Positions 1 through 9,785 of a DNA stretch of 33,484 bases are shown here, in pieces (the stretch's first letter is position 1; each line of letters opens with the position of its first letter). The stretch comes from WTJD01 sp964225175 (lineage in GTDB: Bacteria; Pseudomonadota; Gammaproteobacteria; Xanthomonadales; SZUA-36). The stretch is from contig CAXQNK010000016.1 in NCBI GenBank assembly GCA_964225175.1, forward strand, positions 1 to 33,484, in the 5' to 3' direction. Under the pieces are notes generated by a model. That model was not told the DNA's origin. It searched no databases and saw nothing but the letters and a program-made list of their open reading frames with translations. The translations under genes and the position numbers were made by a program.

Positions 1-1013
<1,013 letters not shown>

Positions 1014-1203
1014 ATAACACCAAAGCCCCTGACTGCCTTATTTAAGCGAAAACTGCGTTTGAAGTTCGCTGACTTCGGCCGTGTACTTCTGTGTACACTC
1101 CCTTGTCAGTTCACTTCAGGCCTTGTTCTCGCAAAAATGAGTTAGTCAGTTCTTCGTTCGACACGAAAAAAGCTTTTGACAGAATTACCAGTTGCGGGAA
1201 ATT

Positions 1204-1256
1204 GGGGTCAGAGTAAAGTGCCGTAGTAATTTACTCGGGCACTTTACTCTGACCCC
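1204..1256. repeat. REP-like palindrome with perfect 19-bp arms in the 23S-5S spacer
   Basis: GGGGTCAGAGTAAAGTGCC at 1204-1222 is repeated as its exact reverse complement at 1238-1256, around a 15-base loop. The GGGGTCAGAGTAAA core is the kind of palindrome I associate with REP elements mobilised by RAYT (Y1 tyrosine transposase) proteins in proteobacteria. No transposase gene is present, so this would be a non-autonomous copy. It lies inside the primary rRNA transcript between 23S and 5S, where it would fold into a strong hairpin. Confidence 0.8.
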
Positions 1257-1271
1257 GGTGTCCCACCAGTT

Positions 1272-1389
1272 TGCCTGGCGGCAATAGAGTACTGGAACCA
1301 CCTGATCCCATCCCGAACTCAGCAGTGAAACGGTGCATCGCCGATGGTAGTGCGGGAGTTCCCGTGTGAGAGTAGGACACTGCCAGGCA
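1272..1389 (+). rRNA. rrf: 5S ribosomal RNA
   Basis: Complete 5S rRNA. The terminal helix is visible: TGCCTGGC at 1272-1279 pairs with GCCAGGCA at 1382-1389. The interior carries the conserved CCACCTGATCCCATCCCGAAC and GAGAGTAGGACACTGCC segments. It is about 118 nt and lies ~260 bp after 23S. No tRNA gene follows before the terminator. Confidence 0.97.
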
Positions 1390-1396
1390 TCAAATG

Positions 1397-1430
1397 AAAA
1401 CCCCCGTCGCGAACGCGGCGGGGGTTTTTT
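1397..1430 (+). terminator. Rho-independent terminator of the rRNA operon
   Basis: CCCCCGTCGC at 1401-1410 pairs with GCGGCGGGGG at 1415-1424 (one G-T wobble) around a GAAC tetraloop, followed by six T. It starts 11 bases after 5S. The preceding A run also gives it some bidirectional character. Confidence 0.93.
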
Positions 1431-1540
1431 ATTTGGCGCCTCCCAGCGAACTTTCACAGGCAATGAGGTTGAAAGGCTCTTCTGGGTCTGTTGACCGATG
1501 GCTTTGAATGGCAATTGGGTACTTTGAGTCTTGGGTGAAT

Positions 1541-1648
1541 TTGGTCTGCTTGATCGGCAAAGTTGCGTTTTTTTACGTTTACCCCGCCTGACTGGCGTTA
1601 GCTGCGAGCGATACTTGGTATTGGGTGCCAATACACCATGGAAACGCG
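1541..1648 (-). repeat. ~108-bp dispersed repeat, copy 1 (inverted relative to copy 2)
   Basis: Read on the minus strand, this segment matches 4622-4729 on the plus strand at roughly 90% by eye. It includes an unbroken shared block from CACCCAATACCAAGTATCGC through CAGCTAACGCCAG and then GGCGGGGTAAACGTAAAAAA. The two copies face each other and bracket the MBL-fold hydrolase and nhaB. It fills much of the 270-bp gap between the rRNA terminator and the next gene. It could be a miniature element or the edge of a decayed transposon; I do not recognise a named family. Confidence 0.8.
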
Positions 1649-1700
1649 CAAAGTTACAGTTCAGGATGATAGGTTAGACGGTGCCGGATTGCTGGAGCGC

Positions 1701-2750
1701 TCAGAACTCGCGTGTTTCTCCGATGTTGAATATCCAGGCATTTGAGCCCAATGCGGTTGTGCGGGCTGCTGCTTTGAAGCGCTGTGGCGGCTCATGCAGT
1801 GGCTCGTCAGACAGGTCGAAGGTGCCAAAGTGAATGGCCAGGGCGCGCCGGGCTCTCAGCTCCACAGCAGCAGTGACCGCCTCCTCCGGATTCATGTGTG
1901 ACTCCGCCATCATAGCCTCAGGTTCATAGGCACCAACAGGGACAGCGGCCAGATCGAACGGACCGAGTTGCTGGCCTATCTGGCGGAAGCCGTCAAAAAA
2001 GCCGCTATCACCGGCAAAGTAAAACCGGCGGTCTTCACTGGTGACGGCCCAGGATGCCCACAGTGCTTTGTTGACATCGGAGACCGATCTCTTGCTCCAG
2101 TGCTGGGTTGGCAGGCAGTGGATGGTGACCCCATCCAGTGTTTCGTGCTGTCCCCAATCGAGTTCAATGACATTACTGATGCCGTTTTTGCGCAACAGAT
2201 CGCCGTTGCCGAGAGGGACAAAAAAGCGGGTTTCCGTGTTCAGCCTGGCCAGGGTTCTCAGGGTTGGCAGGTCCAGGTGGTCGTAATGATTGTGTGAGAT
2301 CAAAACAAAATCAATGGGCGGCAGGTCATTGATAGCAATACCCGGCTCAACAAAGCGGCTCGGGCCGATAAGGGGCATTGGGCTAGGCCTGTTCGACCAG
2401 ATGGGATCGGTCAGGAAGGTTTTGTGCTGCATCTGTACCAGTAATGTCGCATGGCCCACCCAGGTGACCGTCGGAACGCTATGCTTTGCATTTTTCCTGA
2501 GGAATTCGCCGTCATTGGCAATGGCTTCGGGTGCGCCTCTGCCACTTCTGAAGTAGGTGCCGAATCTTCGAAGCAGGAACGGGGCTCTTACCCCCAGGCT
2601 GCCGTGACCTATCTCTCCCTTGAGATTGGTAAATCTCCCATCTTCAGTGCGAGGCGCACCATGGATGTACTGTAGCTCCCCACTGGAAACGAGCGGCGAC
2701 CAAACGAGCGTGGCGGCCAAAGCGAGCAGCATTAATACTGAATAATTCAT
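1701..2750 (-). CDS. Exported MBL-fold metallo-hydrolase (NAPE-PLD/UlaG-like)
   Basis: 349-residue metallo-beta-lactamase-fold hydrolase. The N-terminus has a signal-peptide-like hydrophobic run (MNYSVLMLLALAATLVW), so the enzyme should act in the periplasm or at the membrane. The metal-binding core reads WVGHATLLVQ, then SHNHYDHLD (the HxHxDH motif), then AGDSGFFDGF with the bridging Asp, and IHFGTF near the C-terminus for the last His. This spacing and the HMNPEEA segment are typical of the N-acyl-phosphatidylethanolamine phospholipase D-like / RomA-UlaG branch, not of antibiotic beta-lactamases. The substrate cannot be read from the sequence; phospholipid or lactone hydrolysis are both plausible. 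A GGGAAG stretch lies about 7 bases before the ATG. It follows nhaB on the same strand after a 117-bp gap. Confidence 0.88.
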   Translation of the reverse strand: MNYSVLMLLALAATLVWSPLVSSGELQYIHGAPRTEDGRFTNLKGEIGHGSLGVRAPFLLRRFGTYFRSGRGAPEAIANDGEFLRKNAKHSVPTVTWVGHATLLVQMQHKTFLTDPIWSNRPSPMPLIGPSRFVEPGIAINDLPPIDFVLISHNHYDHLDLPTLRTLARLNTETRFFVPLGNGDLLRKNGISNVIELDWGQHETLDGVTIHCLPTQHWSKRSVSDVNKALWASWAVTSEDRRFYFAGDSGFFDGFRQIGQQLGPFDLAAVPVGAYEPEAMMAESHMNPEEAVTAAVELRARRALAIHFGTFDLSDEPLHEPPQRFKAAARTTALGSNAWIFNIGETREF

Positions 2751-2867
2751 GCTATTTCTTCCCGAAGAGGGATCAGCCTGTCTAGCTTCAAACAGCCTGT
2801 GACGAAAAGAGTCCTGAGGGGCTTGGCACCAGGCCCGCGAGATTCTGAATCAACCCGGCTCGTTAAA

Positions 2868-4370
2868 TCAGAGCAGGTAAATGGTCGCCAGCAGGCCGGT
2901 GACAGACATCGTGATGGTATACGGAAGAGCCAGCAGAACCATGCGGCCGTAGCCCAGCCTGACCAGCGGCGCGAGGCCTGAGGTCAGCAGGAACAGAAAC
3001 GCAGCCTGGCCGTTCGGAGTGCCGACGGACGGGATATTGGTGCCCGTGTTGATGGCCACAGCCATCATGTCGAAATGTTCGCGTGAAATCTCGCCAGCCA
3101 GGAGTGCCTGGTGAACTTCGCCGATGTACACCGTGGCCACGAACACGTTGTCGGAAATGATCGACAGTGCGCCATTGGCGAGGTAGAACATCGGTACCTG
3201 GAGCTGCTGATCCAGCGTGAACACGTACTCGATCACCGGCTGGAACAGGTGTTGCTCGTGGATCACCGCGACAATCGCGAAAAACACGACCAAGAGCGCG
3301 GTAAAGGGCAGCGCCTCGGAAAAAGCATGGCCCAGCTGGTGTTCATCGATGACGCCGGTAAATGCGGTAGCCAGCACGATAACCGCGAGTCCGATCAACC
3401 CGACTTCCGCCACGTGAAAGGCCAGGGCAAAGACCAGGAACACTGCGACGATGGCCTGCATGATGATCTTGGCTTTCTGCTTCGGAGTGCGGCTCTCGGT
3501 CTCTCTGCGATCATATTCTTCAAGAATGTGACGTGCTGCATGCGGCATCTTCGCGCCATATCCCAGGATCTTGAATTTCTCGACTGTGAAGCAGGTCAGC
3601 ATTCCGACTGCAAACACAGGCATGCTGACCGGCGCCACGCGCCAGATGAATTCCATGAACTCCCAGCCGGCTACTTCAGCGATTAACAGGTTCTGGGGCT
3701 CGCCGACCAGAGTGCACACACCACCCAGCGCGGTGCCGACGGCACCGTGCATCAACAGGTTGCGCAAGAACGCCCGGAAGTTATCCAGGTCTTCGCGGGT
3801 TTCTTCACCGATGCCCGTATCGTCAGCGGTGTCATGGTCATCATCGAATCCCTTCCCGGAAGTAACCTTGTGATAAACCGCGTAAAAACCTGACGCCACC
3901 GTGATAATCACGGCGATTACCGTCAGCGCATCGAGAAAGGCTGACAAAATTGCGGCCGTGAAGCAGAACATCAGCGACAACAGGATCTTTGACTTGATCT
4001 TGATAAAGATCTTGGCGAAGACGGTCAGCAGCATGTCCTTCAGGAAGAAAATGCCGGCGACCATGAAAATCAGCAACAAAATGACTGCGAAATTCGTCTG
4101 GGCTTCCTGGTATACGGTCTCAGGCGATGCCAGGCCCAGTATCACCGCCTCTATTGCCAGTAAGCCCCCAGGCTGCAGTGGGTAACACTTGAGTGCCATG
4201 GCCAAGCAGAAGATGAATTCCGCTACCAGCAGCCAGCCGGAAATGGTGGGGCCAACAGTAACAAGCGCAATGGGGTTGATCACCAGGAACAGGATGATGG
4301 TCATCTTGTACCATTCGGCCGCGTTCCCGAGGAAATTACGGCGTAATGCCGCGGTTGTCGTCATTGTCAT
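2868..4370 (-). CDS. nhaB: Na+/H+ antiporter NhaB
   Basis: 500-residue inner-membrane Na+/H+ antiporter of the NhaB family, exporting Na+ in exchange for protons and supporting pH and salt homeostasis. About a dozen hydrophobic segments are visible. The N-terminus NFLGNAAEWYK and segments such as FLDALTVIAVIITV, GEPQNLLIAEVAGW and SDNVFVATVYIGE are characteristic. I chose the ATG at 4370 because GGAAGG sits 7 bases upstream and the protein then has the family length (E. coli NhaB is about 513). An in-frame ATG 54 bases earlier has no ribosome-binding site and lies inside a good -10 hexamer (TACAAT, complement of 4423-4428), so it may precede the transcription start. The gene lies inside the inverted-repeat-bounded segment. 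Confidence 0.93.
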   Translation of the reverse strand: MTMTTTAALRRNFLGNAAEWYKMTIILFLVINPIALVTVGPTISGWLLVAEFIFCLAMALKCYPLQPGGLLAIEAVILGLASPETVYQEAQTNFAVILLLIFMVAGIFFLKDMLLTVFAKIFIKIKSKILLSLMFCFTAAILSAFLDALTVIAVIITVASGFYAVYHKVTSGKGFDDDHDTADDTGIGEETREDLDNFRAFLRNLLMHGAVGTALGGVCTLVGEPQNLLIAEVAGWEFMEFIWRVAPVSMPVFAVGMLTCFTVEKFKILGYGAKMPHAARHILEEYDRRETESRTPKQKAKIIMQAIVAVFLVFALAFHVAEVGLIGLAVIVLATAFTGVIDEHQLGHAFSEALPFTALLVVFFAIVAVIHEQHLFQPVIEYVFTLDQQLQVPMFYLANGALSIISDNVFVATVYIGEVHQALLAGEISREHFDMMAVAINTGTNIPSVGTPNGQAAFLFLLTSGLAPLVRLGYGRMVLLALPYTITMSVTGLLATIYLL

Positions 4371-4931
4371 GGTGAAGCCTTCCAGACGATTGGCGGGATG
4401 GCCCGCAGAGTCAAAGGAGGGCATTGTATGCGTTTATCGGCCCTAATTTCCATGATCTGGGGTTGATACGCACCGGTCAGCCTGACCATGAACCGAAATG
4501 GCAGGGTACGTTATGAACTGAAGACACCTTGGAACAGCAATACGACCCATCTCATATTCTAAGCATTGGATTTGATTGCCAGGCTAGTTGCACTTATTCC
4601 GAATCCTAGAGTCAACCTGACCCGTTTCCACGGTATATTCGCACCCAATACCAAGTATCGCTCGCAGCTAACGCCAGCAAGGCGGGGTAAACGTAAAAAA
4701 CTCAACTCTGCCGGTCAAGCCGACCAAACGCATGCGAGAGGCTATTGATTTGCTGTCACCATTGAATCGTCTCTCCCGATGTCATTTAACAGGAGGGTTG
4801 AACTCAGGCGGTACCCAAGGGGCAGTATGGCCGTTCGCCGAATGGCTGCGGAGGGCGCCATCATGGGGAGTCAATTCACCGCAACGGGATTGTGGCATGA
4901 TGATTTCAGTTCCCAATACGAGATGATGTTG
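4371..4931. other. Intergenic region between nhaB and the nitrilase gene
   Basis: Divergent spacer of 561 bases. It holds the presumed nhaB promoter (minus-strand TACAAT at 4423-4428), repeat copy 2 (4622-4729) and a region leading into the nitrilase. A strong AGGAGGG at 4791-4797 is not followed by a sensible start codon at normal spacing. I see no convincing gene here. Confidence 0.6.
4622..4729 (+). repeat. ~108-bp dispersed repeat, copy 2
   Basis: Plus-strand counterpart of 1541-1648. The two align along their full length with scattered substitutions and no evident gaps, e.g. TGCCGGTCAAGCCGACCAAA here against TGCCGATCAAGCAGACCAAA in the other copy. Lying in opposite orientation 3 kb apart, the pair could support inversion of the segment between them or mark the ends of an inserted block. 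Confidence 0.8.
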
Positions 4932-5888
4932 ATGTCAAAGATTGCAGTAGTTACCCATCCTCCTGTGCTTGGCGACCGTAAGGCAACGATCGCGCGTGCC
5001 GTGCAGCTCGTGACAGAAGCTTCTGAAAATGGCGCTGGGCTGATCGTGTTCCCTGAGGCGTTCATTCCCGGATACCCCACCTACATCTGGCGATTACGTC
5101 CCGGCGGCGATATGGCGCTTTCTGGCGAGATTCACGCTCACATGGCTCGACAGGCAGTGCGACTCGACGGAGACACACTCGACCCCTTGCGGTCCGTGGC
5201 GAAGCAGCAGGAAGTCGACGTGATGGTGGGGCTTCATGAGATCGATGGCACACAAAGCCGAGCGACACTGTTCTGCACTTACGTTCATATCGGCAACGAC
5301 GGTGAGTTCGCGAACATCCATCGCAAGATGATGCCCACCAATCCGGAGAGGATGGTATGGGGCTTCGGAGACGGTAGCGGGATTCGAGTAGTGGACACGC
5401 CAGTCGGTCGTGTTGGGTCATTGATTTGCTGGGAAAACTACATGCCCCTGGCGAGGATGGCATTGTACGCCCAAGGGTTGGAGATTTATATCGCACCGAC
5501 ATGGGATGACACTGACGGTTGGCAGGGAACCATGCAGCATATTGCGCGAGAGGGCCGGTGCTACGTGGTGAACTGCTGCGCGGCGATGCGTGGTAGTGAC
5601 ATTCCGGCAGATTTTCCCGGCCGTGATCAGCTGTTTAGCGATGATGAGGTTATTAACAAGGGCAACAGCTCAGTATTTGCACCGGGCGGCAATCTGATTG
5701 TTGGGCCGATCGAAGGCAAGCCAGGTATCGTTTACGCGGAAATCGATCTCGCGCAGGTTCGCGATTCGCGTCGCAGCCTTGATGTGGCTGGACACTATAA
5801 TCGACCTGACATCTTTAGGTTTGAGGTCAATCGGGAGCGCCAAAACTCCGCAATCTTTCTTGACCATGGCCCGGCTGCAAGCTCCTGA
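4932..5888 (+). CDS. Nitrilase (carbon-nitrogen hydrolase family)
   Basis: 318-residue cytoplasmic enzyme of the nitrilase branch, expected to hydrolyse an organic nitrile to the carboxylic acid and ammonia. The catalytic triad is visible: Glu42 in FPEAF, Lys132 in HRKMMPT and Cys166 in ICWENYMP. The segment PERMVWGFGDGSG after the Lys is typical of true nitrilases and not of amidases or beta-ureidopropionases. The start is uncertain. ATG at 4932 gives MSKIAVVTHPP, which matches how family members begin, with a weak GAG 9 bases upstream. ATGs at 4923 and 4926 are alternatives, and the frame stays open back to 4779. The substrate (aryl, arylaceto- or aliphatic nitrile) cannot be told. It stands alone, not in an operon. 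Confidence 0.9.
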   Translation: MSKIAVVTHPPVLGDRKATIARAVQLVTEASENGAGLIVFPEAFIPGYPTYIWRLRPGGDMALSGEIHAHMARQAVRLDGDTLDPLRSVAKQQEVDVMVGLHEIDGTQSRATLFCTYVHIGNDGEFANIHRKMMPTNPERMVWGFGDGSGIRVVDTPVGRVGSLICWENYMPLARMALYAQGLEIYIAPTWDDTDGWQGTMQHIAREGRCYVVNCCAAMRGSDIPADFPGRDQLFSDDEVINKGNSSVFAPGGNLIVGPIEGKPGIVYAEIDLAQVRDSRRSLDVAGHYNRPDIFRFEVNRERQNSAIFLDHGPAASS

Positions 5889-6287
5889 TTCAAAGGGCTA
5901 CCGGCCCATGGCTCATAAAGGTAGCCGCGGAGACCACGCAATGCGGGCGGCTCTGCCAGCTGGGCTGGTGATGCAGCGCTGATTTTCCGTTCGCTTGCGG
6001 ACTTGAATCGGGACCTCAGTCGCTTGCCGGAAATCTGTTGGGTTTCAGGACGAGAAAAGCCAGACGGTGGCCCAAATGTGAATGGTTGTCACGATTGAAT
6101 TTACTTATTCAGTCAAATAACCTGGCCGGCACACTGGAAGCCCGGCAAGACGGCAACAGCGATGTCACGACAGAACGCACCATGTTTTCCAGGCGCGCAA
6201 GGATCTGTTTGAGCTGGGCTGAATCTTACCTTGCACTCGGGCTTAATTACGTCTAATTTGGGGCGCACTTTATGGGGATGACGTAGC
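5889..6287. other. Intergenic region before the beta-propeller gene
   Basis: 399 bases with no convincing gene. A 7-bp inverted repeat (GGCTACC at 5896-5902, GGTAGCC at 5920-5926) follows the nitrilase stop but lacks a T tract, so it is at best a weak terminator. GGGGATG at 6273-6279, about 9 bases before the ATG, is the probable ribosome-binding site of the next gene. Confidence 0.5.
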
Positions 6288-9083
6288 ATGAAGAACCAAT
6301 TCGCTTTAGCGCTCTTGGCCTGCCTGTTGGGCGCACTATCCATGGTCAGAGCAGATGACTCAGTAACCCAGCTGCCGGGGGAATTCTTCTTCTCCGAACT
6401 GAGTGGATATCAGGGCGGGCCCAATGCTTTTTTGCTGAATCATGCCGCTCGCCTTGCTTGGCCAGCAGCGCCGGACTCTGCCCAACTCAACACATCGGGG
6501 CTTGAATCCTGGAAATCCTTCCAGGATCTGAAATTTCGGGGCAAAGGCAAAGGTCAGACGGCTGTCTGGAGAACATTGGGCCCGGATACCGTTTCGGATA
6601 ATTTACCCGGCGAGCAAAGAAACATCTCGGGCCGTGTCACGGATCTGGCCATCGGGCCTTCATGCACCGTTAAACGCTGCCAGCTCTGGGTGGGCACCGC
6701 TGGGGGTGGATTGTGGCGCAGCGATCGGGCACTTCACAAAACCAATCCTGGCTGGCGTCATCTGACAACGGGACTGCCAACCAATAATGTGGGCACCGTC
6801 AGTCTCGACCCAAACGATGCCGATGGCCAGACGCTATATTTGGGTACGGGTGAGTCCAATTTTAATTACACCTCCGGAGCCGGCCGAGGCATTTTCGTTT
6901 CTCGCGATGGCGGCGACCATTTTACGCGGCTGTCCACGCTCATCACCCAACCGGATCTGGCTGCGGAACCTTTGGACTTCACCATGGGCCGTGGCATCAG
7001 CCAGATCAGGGTGAAACCAGGGGATGCTGACACGATTTATGTCGCAACCACCACGGCGATGTTCGGCATGACGTCAGTGCGTGGTGGGCAATCCACCATC
7101 ACGGGCGAACCCATGGCAAAAGTTGGTCTCTACAAGACCAGTGACGGAGGCAACTCCTGGGTGTCGCTGTACGACGTCACCGTTGATACCTCCAGCAATG
7201 ACAACACCCCTGAGGGAAGTTACGAGCAAGTTTCTGGCGTCAAGGATGTACAACTGGACCCGCATGACCCGGAGACGGTTTATGTGTCAGTGATCAACGA
7301 TGGCTTGTACCGTTCGTCCATGGAACTCGACGGCTCGACCGACTTTCTCCAGGTATTCAAGCTCGTCACCTTGGCCGATTTTCGTCGCAGCAGCTACCTT
7401 GCATTTGATCTCACCTCACACGACGGTTCGACCCGCGTTTACCTGTACAACGGAAATGGTTTGATCGGCAGTCTCCAGGCACTCTACCGTCTCGACAACG
7501 CCAATGTGTCCGCCTCGAGCCTTTTCGAGGCGGGCGAAAACACCTCGGCGTGGGTAAACACGACCCAGCCACTGGAAAACCCGGAGGATTTTGTTGATTG
7601 GCGGATTTGTGGTGGTCAGTGTGTTTATGACCTCGTCGTCAAGGTGCCCGAAGGTTTACCGGATACAGTCTACATCGGGGGACAGCTCTCGGGTAGAAAT
7701 GGTGATTCGACCGTGCGGTCTGTTGATGCAGGAGAAAATTTCAACTCCATGTCAATCGATCTGCAGGAGCCAACGGCCGAAGCGCATGTGGATGTTCGAT
7801 CAATCGTTTTTCATCCCGATAATCCTGAAATTGTCTTCATTGGTTCCGACGGCGGAGTGGTCCGTTCGTCCGGACAATATGTCGACGGGCGCGGGCTATG
7901 TGACGTATACCGGGGCCTCGAGCAAGGCAGCGAGTCACGCGCTATTTGCGAAAAATCATATGAGTCCATCCCCGAGGAGCTGATTTTCATGAACCGGGGG
8001 CTTCAGGCAATGCAGCTGTACAATATCTCGGCAGATCCAAACCAGCCGTTGAAACGCCTGATGGCCGGAACGCAGGATAACAGCACCCAGTGGTACGACG
8101 GGACCCGTAGCGCCAAGCATTGGAAAAAGCTGTTTGGCTTTGGCGACGGCACTTCGGCCAACGGCTTTCATGCCACGGACCCCGATATCCTGTTCGCAAG
8201 CTTCCAGAGTAACTTTTTTTTCACTCACTTCGATGGCGGAAGAGGGGGCCGGGACAGTTGGACGCTCACTTCGGGTCCCATTCAGCTCAGCGGTGAACTG
8301 TCCAGCCCCACCAGCTTTTCCGGCCGCCAATTCATTACCTTTGACCCCCAGGATGCAGACACGCAATTCACCGGTTTCGAGCACATCTGGCGTACTCGTA
8401 ACAACGGAGGCGATCGTCAGTACCTCGAAGAAAACTGTCGCCTGGCAGACTTGTTTAACGGTGCAACGATCGTAGGATGTGGTGACTGGGAGCCGTTAGG
8501 GGAATTCCTCACACGAGAAGCATTCGGCGACGATCGTAAAGGCGGTGTCATCGTGGCAGCGGAACGATCAAGCGCAGACAGCGGAACTTTGTGGGCGGCA
8601 ACTTCCCTTGGGCGACTGCTGATTTCCAGCAACGTTGACGCACCTGCAGAGGGCGTATCTTTCACCCGGATCGACACTGCTTCAACACCACCACGGTTCA
8701 TCAGTGGTATCGCTGTGGACGACGAGAATCCCAACCGCGCATTCATCGCCTACTCAGGGTTTAACGCGGTGACGCCGGATCAGCAGGGACATGTTTTCGA
8801 AGTCAACTTTGATGGTGAGCAAGCGCAATTCACGTCGCTCGATTACAATCTGGGCGATCTTCCGATCACGCACCTCGTGAGAGACGATCTGACTGGAGAC
8901 CTGTTCGCGGCAACAGACTATGGCGTGCTGGTGCTGCGCGAGGGTGCCGCACAATGGCTCGTTGCCGGCGCGGGCCTTCCGGTGGTACTCACGCCGCATC
9001 TGGAGATTCACCCTTCCCAGCGCCTTCTGCTGGCTGCAACGCACGGCCTTGGTGCCTGGTACATGAACCTGGATAGCCCCTGA
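6288..9083 (+). CDS. Secreted beta-propeller protein with Asp-box (BNR/sialidase-like) repeats
   Basis: 931-residue exported protein. Residues 1-22 form a signal peptide (FALALLACLLGALSMVRA). The rest is a series of beta-propeller blades of the sialidase/sortilin/GH74 type. Asp-box turns are visible as SRDGGDHF (205-212), TSDGGNSW (284-291) and SVDAGENF near residue 480. Blade-like repeats such as LWVGTAGGGLWRSD, TVYIGGQLSG and IVFIGSDGGVVRSS recur. Paired cysteines (e.g. CTVKRC) suggest extracytoplasmic disulfides. I see no catalytic signature that would settle between an enzyme (neuraminidase, xyloglucanase-like) and a binding protein, so function is open. The downstream TonB receptor and exported hydrolase might use the same substrate, but a 700-bp gap separates them. 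Confidence 0.82.
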   Translation: MKNQFALALLACLLGALSMVRADDSVTQLPGEFFFSELSGYQGGPNAFLLNHAARLAWPAAPDSAQLNTSGLESWKSFQDLKFRGKGKGQTAVWRTLGPDTVSDNLPGEQRNISGRVTDLAIGPSCTVKRCQLWVGTAGGGLWRSDRALHKTNPGWRHLTTGLPTNNVGTVSLDPNDADGQTLYLGTGESNFNYTSGAGRGIFVSRDGGDHFTRLSTLITQPDLAAEPLDFTMGRGISQIRVKPGDADTIYVATTTAMFGMTSVRGGQSTITGEPMAKVGLYKTSDGGNSWVSLYDVTVDTSSNDNTPEGSYEQVSGVKDVQLDPHDPETVYVSVINDGLYRSSMELDGSTDFLQVFKLVTLADFRRSSYLAFDLTSHDGSTRVYLYNGNGLIGSLQALYRLDNANVSASSLFEAGENTSAWVNTTQPLENPEDFVDWRICGGQCVYDLVVKVPEGLPDTVYIGGQLSGRNGDSTVRSVDAGENFNSMSIDLQEPTAEAHVDVRSIVFHPDNPEIVFIGSDGGVVRSSGQYVDGRGLCDVYRGLEQGSESRAICEKSYESIPEELIFMNRGLQAMQLYNISADPNQPLKRLMAGTQDNSTQWYDGTRSAKHWKKLFGFGDGTSANGFHATDPDILFASFQSNFFFTHFDGGRGGRDSWTLTSGPIQLSGELSSPTSFSGRQFITFDPQDADTQFTGFEHIWRTRNNGGDRQYLEENCRLADLFNGATIVGCGDWEPLGEFLTREAFGDDRKGGVIVAAERSSADSGTLWAATSLGRLLISSNVDAPAEGVSFTRIDTASTPPRFISGIAVDDENPNRAFIAYSGFNAVTPDQQGHVFEVNFDGEQAQFTSLDYNLGDLPITHLVRDDLTGDLFAATDYGVLVLREGAAQWLVAGAGLPVVLTPHLEIHPSQRLLLAATHGLGAWYMNLDSP

Positions 9084-9785
9084 AGCACCTTACCACGGGA
9101 CCGGAAATCAATACGTCGACTGGCAAATTCGGTGCCCACAATGGCGTGGGCGACAATTACCGGGCATAGGGGTGGTGCGGCCCGGATAGCCGCGCCGCTG
9201 CTGCGAGCAGATGCCGTACGGGTACGCCTCGACCATCCTCGGCACCCAACTCAAAGGCGCAATGACCGAACTTGCCGATTTTTCCGGTCGGCCAGTGGCG
9301 GACATAAACTCCTGCCGGGTGTGGCTGTGCCGGATGAGCATGACGTGAAGGGAAACCCGTGCAGCAACGTTTATGTTGTTATGTCACTGGTCCCGGGAGA
9401 TCCACAAAATGGCTGGTAATGACCTGACGCGGCGGAGTGCGCTCCGAGTGATAAACGCCTTGGTGCAACCGTGCCGTTCATGTCCCGTGTGAGCGGTTAG
9501 ATTTCATTTCCAGTTTGGTTGCTGCGATGCCAACACACGAAATTGAGCTCACGAGATTTCCTGGTGTTCTTGCAGTTGACTTGCTTGGAGATTGTTGCGC
9601 CAGATCCAGAGAGGGCCGGATCCAGGTAGCTTCTGAAAGCGTAAGATTATTATGGGAAGTTAGCGTCAAGTCGCTCTGAAATGAGGATAATTATCTCAAT
9701 TTGGTCTACACTGCGTGTGTCAAATTGTAATCGTTCAGGCCCCCGTGGGGTCCACGCGTAAAAAACAAGAGTGAGGGGCTTTATC
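9084..9785. other. 702-bp intergenic region, possibly with coding debris
   Basis: No intact gene is supported. Between about 9211 and 9348 one plus-strand frame reads like protein (MPYGYASTILGTQLKGAM, then ELADFSGRPVADINS) and ends at a stop. A different frame then continues with DEHDVKGNPCSNVYVVM to about 9417. This could be the frameshifted tail of a dead gene, but I do not recognise the family. The last ~100 bases hold the control region of the TonB receptor gene. Confidence 0.35.
9686..9731 (+). promoter_or_regulatory. Putative promoter and AT-rich operator upstream of the TonB receptor
   Basis: GATAATTATC (9686-9695) is a perfect 10-bp palindrome that resembles half of a Fur box (GATAATGATAATCATTATC). 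It is followed by TTGGTC (9701-9706) and TTGTAA (9725-9730), a weak -35/-10 pair with 18-bp spacing. This would fit iron-type repression of a TonB receptor, but the match is partial. Confidence 0.3.

Noticed and set aside
1176..1181. TTGACA as a functional promoter for 5S
   Set aside because: The hexamer at the right distance (AAATTG) is a poor -10, and 5S is normally transcribed from the operon promoter.
1185..1631. 148-codon minus-strand frame across 5S and the terminator
   Set aside because: It overlaps 5S rRNA, the terminator and repeat copy 1; the similarity to a frame at 4566 is only the shared DNA repeat.
3111..3686. 191-codon frame antisense to nhaB
   Set aside because: His/Asp-rich composition typical of the reverse strand of membrane-protein genes; no ribosome-binding site.
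4791..4797. Strong AGGAGGG as the nitrilase ribosome-binding site
   Set aside because: No in-frame start codon at normal distance; the conserved protein begins ~135 bases later.
5896..5926. Inverted repeat after the nitrilase as a terminator
   Set aside because: Only 7 bp with a 17-base loop and no T tract.
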